NCBI RefSeq assembly: GCF_020171315.1 | Contig: NZ_JAIUZP010000008.1 | Location: 186,001-250,000, forward strand | Direction: 5' to 3' | DNA length: 64,000 nt | DNA from: Pseudooceanicola nanhaiensis | GTDB taxonomy: Bacteria > Pseudomonadota > Alphaproteobacteria > Rhodobacterales > Rhodobacteraceae | Shown here: piece by piece, positions 34,901-36,523 of the stretch | Position numbering within the stretch: position 1 is the stretch's first letter | Layout: each line of letters opens with the position of its first letter | Translations under genes and position numbers: made by a program | Notes under the pieces: model-generated | Database searches by the model: none | What the model was told of the DNA's origin: nothing | The model's input: the letters and a program-made list of their open reading frames with translations, nothing else

Positions 34901-36102
34901 TCGGTCAGCGAGACATGAACCACGCCCTCCGCATCGACGTAGAGATCCGCCGTCATGCCGCTGCCGGTGCCGCCGCTGGCGGCCACGTCGGCAAAGCTGC
35001 TGTCCGCCGTCCAGCCGGAGGGGCGCGCGATCTCGCCCAATGTCGTGCCGATCAGCACGCCTTCCGCGTCAAGCGAAATGCCGCCCGGCGCGGTCAGGTC
35101 CCCTTCGACGCGGATGATGTCGGTGCCGCTGCCCCCAATGACTTCAAGCGCCCCGTCAAAGGCGCTGTCCAGACCCTCGATGGTCAGCTCGTCATCACCG
35201 TCGCCCAGGTCGATGATCAGCGTCTCGGTGGGGTTGATGAAGGTGGGGCTCTCGAAGCTGGCGTTCAGCGCCTCCAGCACGGAATAGCCCGAGGCCGTCG
35301 CATCGCGCAGCACCGCGATATTGTCGGCCGAGGTCACGTTCAGCCCCGCCGGATCGAAGCCGATGAGAGACAGGTCGAGCCGCAGTTCCGCGGTCATCGT
35401 GTCGATGGTCACCGGTTCCAGCCCGGCATAGTCGAGCCGTACGCCGCCCGCCATGACATAGCCCGACTGCGGACCCGTGGCACCGAAGGTCAGCTGATCC
35501 ACCACGTTGCCGGTCACGATCAGGCTGTCATAGCCATCGTCGCCGCCATCTACGAGCGAGACACCGCTTTCCAGATCGACGGTGAACGTGTCCTCCGTCC
35601 CCGCCGAGCCGACGAGTTCCTCCACCTCGCCGAAGGAGAGCGTGACATTGCCCGCGATGACGCTGCCCGCGCCGCTGGCGTCCGCGTCCCAATCCGCATC
35701 CTCGCCGGTGTCCAGCACGAGGCGGTCGGTCCCGGCGCCGCCGATGAAGCTGATCCGGGGCACCGAATAGCCCGCGAAGCTGCCCGTGTTCAGGGTCAGG
35801 GTCTCGTCCCCGTCCCCGCCGGTGATCTCCAGCGCGCCGAGATCGGTCAGGTCGGCCTCTGCGAGGATGGTCTCGCCATCAGGCGCGGTCTCGACGATCT
35901 GGACAAGGCGCAGCGCCTCCGTCTGGGCGGCGATCCTGTCGCTCTGGTCCAGCATCCGGATCAGGACCTGCTGGCTCGCGCCCGCGAGGTCTGTCGACCC
36001 GAGGTCGAAGGTCAGCACATCTGCAGACAGCAGGTGGCGGGGTTCCAGCGTATCGAAAAGCAATGCCGGGAACAGGCTGTCCCGGCTCGGTTGGATGCCC
36101 AT
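10966..36102 (-). CDS. Giant LEPR-XLL surface/adhesin-like protein, about 8,378 residues
   Basis: One uninterrupted frame of 25.1 kb. The start at 36102 follows GGGGGAGAG; 55 further in-frame codons upstream lack such a site. The N-terminus has no classical signal peptide but carries DTLEPRHLLSADVL (about residues 17-30), the LEPR-XLL motif found at the start of very large repetitive bacterial proteins. Regions (approximate residues): 30-450 beta-rich repeats; 450-4000 Ala/Gly/Thr/Val-rich repeats of beta-helix or filamentous-haemagglutinin type; 4000-5000 further beta repeats; 5257-5614 Gly-rich; 5850-6185 beta-propeller-like; 6470-7310 six PKD-like domains (DWGDG); 7330-7660 jelly-roll-like parts; 7700-7777 RTX-like Ca repeats; 7794-8007 and 8154-8374 LamG-like domains. 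It probably acts outside the cell in attachment or biofilm formation. Export by the SecA-like operon downstream is inferred. Confidence 0.92.
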   Translation of the reverse strand: MGIQPSRDSLFPALLFDTLEPRHLLSADVLTFDLGSTDLAGASQQVLIRMLDQSDRIAAQTEALRLVQIVETAPDGETILAEADLTDLGALEITGGDGDETLTLNTGSFAGYSVPRISFIGGAGTDRLVLDTGEDADWDADASGAGSVIAGNVTLSFGEVEELVGSAGTEDTFTVDLESGVSLVDGGDDGYDSLIVTGNVVDQLTFGATGPQSGYVMAGGVRLDYAGLEPVTIDTMTAELRLDLSLIGFDPAGLNVTSADNIAVLRDATASGYSVLEALNASFESPTFINPTETLIIDLGDGDDELTIEGLDSAFDGALEVIGGSGTDIIRVEGDLTAPGGISLDAEGVLIGTTLGEIARPSGWTADSSFADVAASGGTGSGMTADLYVDAEGVVHVSLTDGGTGYAVGDSVSFAVAGQGDAVTATVASVGADVTLSTRRDGAASGEITLKGLTVKAGPGSTLDAARGTGAGSEAGNVTIAAEGVLQSLDELLITFDLPLDYAFARAEVDLSGASISGADVTVTATAKDFDLLEGLPNYIEGFVGNIGTLLGSLSDTLISAFAGINASVAIHAGEAFLTLNDADIDATGTVSLDSSATSDATAKALSSLRGAIGGSFQAALGYARAEGNAQTLLMGATDIDAVGSVQVTSLATTTANMTSTASNVLDVLLDTSNFSGDGTSIAVAIANTDLTARTRLGSDASIASTAGNVNILADGVNNTTAAASVTLAVQGVAGVTLGMGFDFSTVENIVDGTVYAAGSAEGAGGGSGSSSFDSLSVNTADSTISMPGHGFHEGQRVTYSLGWTPLTDFAAAPGGLEDGADYYVRVVDEDTIQLTLAPALDVDNASVNAGSQHSFITADSLYFALDAIDSDADTIRYVDHGLAEEEVEVTVVYEANGNTAITGLTDGATYRVLNADDVSFQLQALGDSGDTVVEIAQGAALGSHSFIGSNGASFDLVLGAINADTDTFAVKDHGFADGETVYYTTGGLSENALVGLDESIGYEVQLIDADHFQLLKLDVLGAPTGELADFDAAPGANLHGFVYEADRVVFDAETAVDGDHDTFTVAGHGYVTGDVVVYSTDHSVTTFEPLTRYDAAGNPTEVLIETPDKAVSGLVDGGTYGIVVEDANTFRLVAEPELAEDATAITIDSAGAGFGHTLSDKALDTGINISASLDATNKVTSAPSVGSPFNPFSATDVGTSSDAQLTLLLGGFNAFSPTKAQEVDKKLESMGKDKSTVNDVSVAGAVAVNYAEHKVSTLVGLDSANLDSDTDLTVASAITQSHTIGATASLTSQKSEDGGGNSTALGIAVLIMDNDVETVIGGGAALDAAGQITISSDLSYPFIKELTDLIDPEQLFGGGLAGLSGFFNEAFGLTTLFNSWSKAVAGDSKGGSDATSVNGSVSVNVYLNQALTTVKDGARINQDGAASDPGDVEITASTTVEMLHQTGNTTFFSPEVMIRKLAFQKKSAADTFNRSLFASFGKSSGKALGGGILVNYMDNKTKAIVEGGAAVAAGVLVLKAREDVFVLGLANSGGETGKEATLNFAGSGYGNVHLSEVWAGFATSEGKAVTITADELDVDATSDILHIGIAGSVTQGEGGTSIGISAALNVIERSTAAFIGLAPDAAEDAVAASSTITVDTLEIDAENTGSVWSFAIAGGVTTAPKPDAAGTEQDATGGASLPDDSADSVKSTDAKGGFGISGAFGFSFITDETLAYIHDAGTVTTGTARIKAEDDTALISATGGASLNLNKTGGSSTAVGGTFSLNQSAATTLAYVEEATLLSTDTGTGIAGSPDIEIFALRDGRLYAFSIALSVNTSSNGRAFAGSIAVNRIVDETRAYARNATLSALEGGTDKDGDILIRAENGSEMLVIGGGASFSGQTGFGGAVAFNQISGTTEAGVYGTDSRASVTSDGTLDVLALNDNAIRSVAVSAGVSTGQGTAGAVTIAVNILSTDPAIFPDADDPEAHAVSAIISNADVTSGGAVTVQAQDDSVIQSVAGAFGIGTGSQAFGAALGWNQVNQTIRARVDGGSTLTLTGADSDLTVAAVSSEEDALLDGKISSAAVGGAIGGDLAVGASLAINGVLVDAEASIEGDTTTVTADGSVAVTATDSSTIRALSGGAGIAKGATGVGAGISANFIANDLTAQIDSATVAAGAGGADAQSVTVRAVEAARIEALTIGLAGSKDLSVAGSLSVGVVNNTVTAKIDGAADVSATGDIWVSAENETDVTIIAGNISVSGKAAFGGSISSLTVVNRTRAFVDGAATLSAGEGDVSLAGGEDVFGDTRRGVVIQAESDQQLMNIAVGGSISTGSSGSGSATVTVVDDTAEAYVEGVAEGAAGLIESGADLSILTRSALVLTGVAGALGAGKVGVGLGVDVGSVTRRTKAWIGANAATSTTGNTSVVARGSENVLALSLAVGGGATTGVAGTAGVGVMNLTTTAVIGEGAEVTAGNNVLVSADDITDGDQVSGSVGIGLSTAGVGVAAGFGVLNKTTEAVISAGAKVNAEAAGAGIEALTGTFGEPSPITFAASAVSGGQITTGSDHDLITGDLVLYEADSAMTGLESGTVYAVVRVDADTLRLADAETGALLSPVVNTGSSSHTLRKIDGQAEGSSAEFATSAVDMASDVITAEAAHGFETGQEVVYLAEPTRIGGLENGARYYAIRVSATEFQLAETRQDALDGTGILDLSDLGGAADDSHSVQALSSGGMPLIDNDDLDGTGLFAGEGRQPETAVEKGVIVTAVSDTDMVLVGAGAAFSSGAGVAVAAALGVHDVDTRAEIEAGAQINTETTGSGQQDVIVTAGRDYSMVGVSAGLAGSGGGSVTPAVAVPVLMGTTTAKISGGSELTAIGARGDVLVQALAEGRMIGVGAGIAGSGGFAIAGSASALVIDTTTEALITGNVAVAAEGSVLVLARDLTETYSVGGAVGIGLGSGGGAGAFGMTFITKTTNAEISGGAAIEAQGSSPAALEDIPTGEEGSDGYARGSIRGVAVLADSAETVLNIAASAAGGQAVGVAGAVNVSVIDSDTTAKVEDAEINQILAAPQGDVNVSAINVLEMLSVAGSLGVGITAAGIGASVDVGIIRNDVNASIGGTSKVRAGTTVDVNALADWEVNSVTIGFGAGNVGIGGGVIVYSIGGNFAPEYENDEGTEGSALDTGDQSMSDYFEEALSGLVGEAVEAEAGSDPFDPADVAAVDAAADTLTLSGDLDLSTGDVVVYDAGSGTAMDGLVSGQSYFVIVDDSDPDRVQLAQTHADAMAGIAIDFGLAGATGTEHRLLTGSADIGNSARTRAAADGATGLGSAAMTDSDPAAITAGTKATIKDSAIVTARNVDLDARQGLTQEANAGGAGVGAAGFGVGLGILNVDADVAAYAAPAVQLVGTGNGTLSLDAAYGGSVKVTAAAGALSGFVSVAGGVAVVNDDTRVMALLGASPDSAGTGIDSSGGGSGDVASGFATISVTADADVDYGLLLVSVAVSGLAAVPGAVAVADLDVGTIAAIGDNAGVGASGDVTLTSLRDVTVEPRGNRDAAMAFSLGIGAFGGAAGFGFVTISGDAEAIVGEDAVVTAGGDVTVEAESIADVVVNLDGAAFGLAAVGLMFGKTDLTGKARTRIGQGAQVTGNGIAVLASNDVTTEISASPSAGGVIAGTGVSILGFVETGAEVLVEDGAILTATGTDGTQAALLLQAVSTVDTTVDAGDTNITVGIIAIGVNSPTFEIENTAEVILGEEEGDASALGAELNAASGSVDILAKADTTAESSSEGQGAGVVDISLGYSGGTATDTARILFGRNSAVTAAGDVLADAQVTSDTIVDTETKGTAVGAAAQATADLTVTDTALTALEQGVEISGDTVSIKARSLELEADAETYGDTDAVISGTLSDAKVNATLNVDVTVAAGTLLMGESAVNLQARQEDVDVGSKAEVNTDGFLQVATDAISTTTFTGTTDVTTASGGEIRTRDLLVQSYADTSDSLTTRAHTSGDVLLDFANESESKTIGYDRQIDFNSTVTMLGPISPELFIAADGTKTIFGDIDATLSGGVWTVDDVINDGTLAGSITFDIVASSHDSGSNGSAVLKGTPEFIFQTTFDRVTVVNETAHDLRLSEIDTWNELSNFNANISITAGDRSGFSYSTAAEQGATDIVITSTLGDVRISDDIFTPLGSATITATAGAIVQETAGATLTAPDVTLTAGTAIGSPTLPLSLAAERLSASAGTNMYLSELDGIEIGLLEARSGDVLLRAGGTISDGDGAGLDIAGLHVDLTSTGGSIGAADDPLEIETGTATLDAEAQGDIVITDLDDGLGLGTILSYEGDIVIIAADNTSGADQLDDLVLGAGASVRALVGDVSLTAGDDFHMDPTALVQGDTVTLSFGLAIADSGLSYEGAFYGTLTGTLVQIRGGTGSEAIALRGATSATEILTGGGTDSVFIGSLATPSGATGGTLRGVLATIAIRDEDGDDSVLLDATGETGALAGSAGLSGATTGVISGFRMAGQVTHEGIGSIETALGSGNDSVTVTGTPAGTETRFDLGAGDNSVTVGSGGSVDALSGRLRLYGDAGTDSLLVDDSADGATEAALDLFGGVVGLSGLGMGAADGETPDATVGLRYNAIEEIEIRTGGGDDRFTVAGLDGTTTIDLGAGADLLTFGGSMTDITAPLELIGGAGEDSIVIAPDSATSLTMAEDDGVGVLFGDPAETRFEAFEAIEIDLSNSDDSVTILGTPTAVTMQMNGGNDRVLLMGADAPVSVDLGTGIDTMTVTGSAAAVSVRGTQTDGATDSLILDLSAQTAQITGSLTGGGIDPADTAAGAQGAGTGTISVTDTAFLTQGDIFFAGIEAAEVLLGSHNDSFTVDSRADVGGSLVQAFDATRVTLDGGAGDDSFVLRAISAVESTQIIGGDEEDTALIEITGFPGDTDFTQLALDVETLLVDNSAYTAGGVAWTQTDGEMISVRDVTLPASADVDIIASGGADLVRILGGTGADTLLIRTEGAAPITGMIDGNRVELRSGLGVATFDQFSQFDNYDTVIDFSALPASTNGYYSEDGFYVYSVLDSVSAAAARMTTPGVMTATTTGSRAVTTADGQKLVLRSAGASATDIGDAFALYDLDVTGGTGVTLTALFVNGTEETYTSLSQIGAGLTGLQTLVIDTGGGSIDNIEVEQIEGLSGTGLADGGSVTTMSIHSDTARTVTINSTNGTVSWGGVTVTNNLLTFGAVTNNVRQISINGDLSITGQVTLKFVGTYGVSLNVSNDVSIGANVVMTASADGQTAGAGGGTYGAGGTGGTSGGSGGSEGSGGGGGDGGAGGASTFTTNHGGENGESGSSGSSGTSGTSGGVGTSGTAGGDGINGGEGGTGGTRGYTASTAGSGGTRGGGGSSGEGSDGKTFDASNAEAGGAGEAGERGDNGTNGDFGDSGTGGSNTVTGNGLSGGGAGGGGGGGQRGGGGGGGGGGGGGGGGGGGGAGWFDSGGSGGGGEGGGSGGEGGNGGTGGTGTAGGAGGGAFQVVAAGRLTLYGGAFSAAGGNAVTTGNAGAEGATGGEGFNPDGEEANDPTTSGGGGNGGEGGDGGTGGDGGTGGDGGAGGIGGGGAGGTVRLAATVIVGESNNAVVNAAGGTGGTAGGTGRFVLSSHDIAFNGTAPDAGDSGAIDDVTASVETYAGAVATNDVYTTTVSTPLIAGIDGGADVYGIMEGLTAADVMQALADQSGTTFTLANNTLAAMIRLDRMPNSDGGADGEDDYDGYDAVLLVNLSSVSLAMPALSLSVTGTAGNNYDALSTGTGDAAIATLGAGQVWATLVSESVSTLAVNLAFFGDADEADIEARTGEVLHNAILAADNDVLELGVRLPGQTVTPVQVPGIAELAANTDATVLYGADLVQDAIVVMNADGSQRQILKDGFDTSSLGGLKDIATARINGNDYLYALAEGSGGALDVVTFRTQDGGDLVEVAAKSALNAISFDAEGLVVMPDGNGVLVYGSGGMAVLNLSGTGAVGMELASTTSGASDVAFSADGSLLFVADDGAVSVFDTASLALLHSLALPELSGATDIATDGVGALYVTSSTQNRLLSLTYDAATGLTLVDVLESGADGVKGMTAPSDVKTSPSGDFVFVTGADSDAIAVFQALQENGERTGELLFVQVLRNLTGGNEGLDAPSELIITTLPDGVTPVAYLGSLGDGTEAGGIARYVIEDTYVEPLVQVTEFESMVALGLETASGDDLITLVNRPGDEVAQVSIDTGAGADVVTLLDLVAKDTTDTTAGSFTTGGTKVRTGAGEDTVELRATRSDGELTVDTGGNADRIIVTQTGSGQRLQLDGGAGRDVAEVQASAVDPLIEALDLQGDAPTTLPGDVIRIAPGTTVFDQQGTAASGSFQSDGAGRFTYGTFEERLTFAPPEIAFVGATTTREGQGVTLTLEITPNGSGLIGAPVFDIDGDGLFEDAVASYVSTSGAVETWQLVLSDWAALQSLGITDDGLYPIAVRAENDEGESIASMELTVQNTAPVVTVSPGSGVADLGQPYTITFDAYDPGDDRIVEWTVNWGDGTLETFGAGTETASHTYVNVVSSRTITVTGVDEDSAVGIDTASVSLQATAATLAFDDAAPVIAEGDDLELALTSDVAIDLSSVAVYLDTNDDGTYDTQIGIAAPISWSALQALGITDDGSYGVLAVGPVLNGATITATAQLTVTNTAPEATIGVSAVTGATIEEGETARVDVLSVFDPAWSDLNPSTLEGLLFSYDLNDDGDFLDAGEVENTTATSIVIPASYHTDDGVLSLRVLVSDGEDTTEVVTSYEVLNAPPVLSVTPAVQTVDEGSAATLSLSASDAGDDVVDYWLVDWGDGTAPERVDGAAPTVSRAFADNGTFDVTATAVDEDGAWIAAPVEITVQNVAPEVTSLSLPTAAEGAAATLSVAITDPGVEDSVTVLVDWGDGTSDSLLLAAGESLLTFEHVYDEDGSYTVRVTPTDDDGGTGAEATIEALITNVAPTITVLATDQARIDEGEAVTLTGILTDPGVTDTHEVLIDWGDGSTPEVVTVDAASRTFVATHVYDDNDGPGSVALSDSLGRYTISAVATDDEGDSSAMVTTSVEVENVAPGFLPIRVQTGTDSGGAPIYDYVPVLLSATEITEDGTVEITGTVTDASLGDTHLLHIDWGDGSGTTTLAILPGQREFSAVHRYLDDDHLSDTTSVDGPVGVFTISLALEDDDLGTASAEVEVTVTNAAPVFTAVSNNAEVPGNVLPGETVTVLADFSDAGTLDAHRVTIDWGDGTVETLSIGVAGLRSFSFDHDYADPNIYDVILTLEDDDGGVATAVTQVFLSGIFVDDDGTLGVIGTNEDEVFKLRELDPSELAPELVYLLQQAEGEVCGCGRSSGGGSHSPGREDEGDLKGPHSDSLSFTAGDPTGLEALTFSFDIRTAAQGRETFEGPGERGADSLTVELVMADGSVITLDTFEVNAADQLFVGTSGQSFGAEGATLGYDLDALGLTGPFELRIVSDFTSGAERVEVTGATVSGLRPALVEAPLDPAIVTGPQEGFDDLGGALELTSRAEDAGPVVLDFAGLQNAVLSLSLFADDGGSRHGFDGGRHPDSLMLYLTVNGGAEVLLDSFLYDDGLDAFVSEMSGQSFDATGASFDYALPVGASTASLRLEAEIGGRDAVIGLDAVGVSGQQAQTVWALTTDPALPESPSFSALKLPGGTDSLDYFLASDITRVWMMGVGGDDRIVVDGTITLPTELEGNDGNDLLVAGSGLATITGGAGDDTIIGSPQDDVLSGDDGDDWLSGLGGANVIEGGSGEDRLGLPTVAPTAYWDFNETSGDIVTDRIGGLTGQVTGTHHADLDDTGPVAEAGFDPQTGIDFHRNEALVFDHTAAMALDEGTLQVWVRPETSARDETLLMKSDGSNLFSLVHDKGDLTLTMVTAAGEVTLEACDVLASKAWAHVAVSWGAEGLQLYVDGVLVASDAGYTAGLAENTGALMLGGVVSETGHHGTTQVRDGFDGKMDELAIHGTQFGAEALSLFIEDSPMARFFEVCGRILPAAGVAGAPVDYAYDTAGDALILTPLAGGSAQSVSGIERIDYGDGTVGLVVGSGSELPTSLAPGDLALLTGGAPAVLVGGAAETLTLLGEWDALMPEDGLRLYAHGGEVIAVAGPLQVAIETEVVQPVLQLTFDETSGSVLHDVAGVPQDGTWVSDDGCGAATVESGPGATPDSGTSLRFEDRDDTAVLVGQDAAFMTAEGTLQLWVNPADRRADGGLVSVFGPDGTGMTLSLEDGVLRLAFDDGTAEVTLDGPALTRDSWAHVALSWGAGGLNLYVDGALVASDGHTGGLTGMTSAIAIGAAWEQSRGHGRGSGHGHGSGDPSLGDHFDGLLDEVAWYDRSLSAAEVQRLMLEGPVTLPLIAAE
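10980..11640 (-). other. C-terminal LamG/concanavalin-like domain of the giant protein
   Basis: Segments EGTLQLWVNP, SWAHVALSWG, LNLYVDGALVASD and FDGLLDEVAWYDRSLSAAEV are the usual core of LamG-like jelly-roll domains, which bind glycans or other surface ligands. It forms the extreme C-terminus. A Gly/His insertion (GHGRGSGHGHGSGD) sits in one loop. Confidence 0.75.
12080..12720 (-). other. Second LamG-like domain of the giant protein
   Basis: EGTLQVWVRPE, AWAHVAVSWGAEGLQLYVDG and FDGKMDELAIH repeat the pattern of the C-terminal LamG-like domain, so the two are probably an internal duplication separated by about 150 residues. Confidence 0.72.
12770..13000 (-). repeat. RTX-like calcium-binding nonapeptide repeats in the giant protein
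   Basis: Sequential GNDGNDLLVAG, GGAGDDTIIGS, GDDGDDWLSGLGG and GGSGEDRL fit the GGxGxDxux pattern of haemolysin-type repeats. There are only about four to six units, far fewer than in typical RTX toxins, and they are followed by LamG domains rather than by a type I C-terminal signal. Confidence 0.75.
14170..16700 (-). repeat. Array of six PKD-like domains in the giant protein
   Basis: The WGDG core of PKD domains is encoded near 16530, 15640, 15370, 15085, 14700 and 14363, each followed about 25 residues later by a Tyr or Phe strand (for example ASHTYVN, FEHVYDE, FSAVHRY). Two further Ig-like units without WGDG lie at about 15,800-16,350. PKD arrays commonly act as spacers in surface proteins. 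Confidence 0.85.
17560..18560 (-). other. Beta-propeller-like segment inside the giant protein
   Basis: Repeating blades of the kind DVAFSADGSLLFVADDG, ATDGVGALYVTS and DVKTSPSGDFVFVTGAD resemble YncE/lactonase-type propellers. It lies between the Gly-rich segment and the PKD array, and may be a ligand-binding module. Confidence 0.6.
19260..20330 (-). repeat. Gly-rich, collagen-like low-complexity segment of the giant protein
   Basis: About 355 residues dominated by Gly with Thr, Ser, Glu, Asp and Ala in GGTGG, GGEGG and GGSGG patterns. It includes an uninterrupted run of about 20 Gly at about 19,747-19,806, encoded almost only by GGC and GGT. Aromatic residues are nearly absent except for a WFD after the run. 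It probably forms a flexible linker or a polyglycine-II-like stalk. Confidence 0.85.
26260..26490 (-). repeat. Single copy of the HGF-TG-Y module in the giant protein
   Basis: DLSTGDVVVYDAG, MDGLVSGQSYFVIVDDSD and RVQLAQTHADAM follow the same order as the tandem copies at 32.6-33.7 kb, at the same length of about 75 residues. Confidence 0.6.
27990..28470 (-). repeat. Two adjacent copies of the HGF-TG-Y module in the giant protein
   Basis: LITGDLVLYEADSAMTGLES with TLRLADAE, then AHGFETGQEVVYL with YYAIRVSATEFQLAET, are two consecutive copies of the module, each ending in an S-H-[TS] segment. Confidence 0.62.
32630..33745 (-). repeat. Four tandem copies of an unnamed HGF-TG-Y module in the giant protein
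   Basis: Modules start with GHGFHEGQRVTYS, DHGLAEEEVEVTVVYE, DHGFADGETVYY and GHGYVTGDVVVYS. Each continues with GL-x-[DE]-G-x-x-Y-x-V, then D-x-x-x-[FI]-x-L, and ends near a His-Ser/Thr-Phe/Leu. They are about 70-95 residues long with DNA divergent enough to show old duplication. I do not recognise a named family. Confidence 0.65.
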
Positions 36103-36523
36103 GCGACTCTCCCCCGTCAAGAATATGGCAGCGGGCCAAGGCCCTCGAAAATCAAGCACACCCTTCCTGATGCCCCCAAAAGGAGAGCGGTGCGCCTGTA
36201 TACCGTAACAACTTATTGGTGTCCGGATACTGCAAACATGGCCGACTTCCGTCGAAAAGTGACGCAAGGGAATTTTCGGTCTGGAAATCAGGAATTTGCA
36301 TCGACAGATTTCTGAGTTTGAAATCGCGAAACCGTGCCAAGCGCGTCTTCAACGACGCGTGTCAGGCGAATCATTGAGAGAATCGCCATAGATAGCGCCC
36401 TCTCGTTGCAGGCGTATAATTGGTCATGGCCCCGGAGCCGCAAATGCAAAGGACCCCGCCAAAAATGACGGGGTCCCATTAAAGGGCGGAGAAGCGCCCC
36501 GGGAAACACACCCTAGGGGCGAG
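36103..36523. other. Intergenic region upstream of the giant gene
   Basis: About 420 bp with no gene, less GC-rich than its surroundings. Between 36342 and 36359 is an inverted repeat CGCGTC-TTCAAC-GACGCG that could be an operator or an RNA hairpin. On the minus strand a weak promoter-like pair TTGCGG and AATTAT with a 16-base gap occurs near 36,420-36,441. If used, it would give a 5' leader of over 300 bases for the giant gene. The upstream sulfatase terminator is at its right end. Confidence 0.4.
36451..36476 (-). terminator. Terminator of the ABC importer/sulfatase operon
   Basis: On the minus strand GGACCCCG and CGGGGTCC form an 8-bp stem with a 10-base loop, followed by a T-containing stretch (TTTGCATTT). 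It lies 48 bases after the sulfatase stop codon. Confidence 0.7.

Noticed and set aside
32254-36315. A 1,353-codon plus-strand frame opposite the N-terminal part of the giant gene
   Set aside because: Same reason: antisense shadow without ribosome site, signal or domain.
36415-36420. Perfect TATAAT on the plus strand in the leader of the giant gene
   Set aside because: No -35 box at a proper distance, and the only plus-strand product would be antisense to the sulfatase operon end; left uncalled as a promoter or small RNA.
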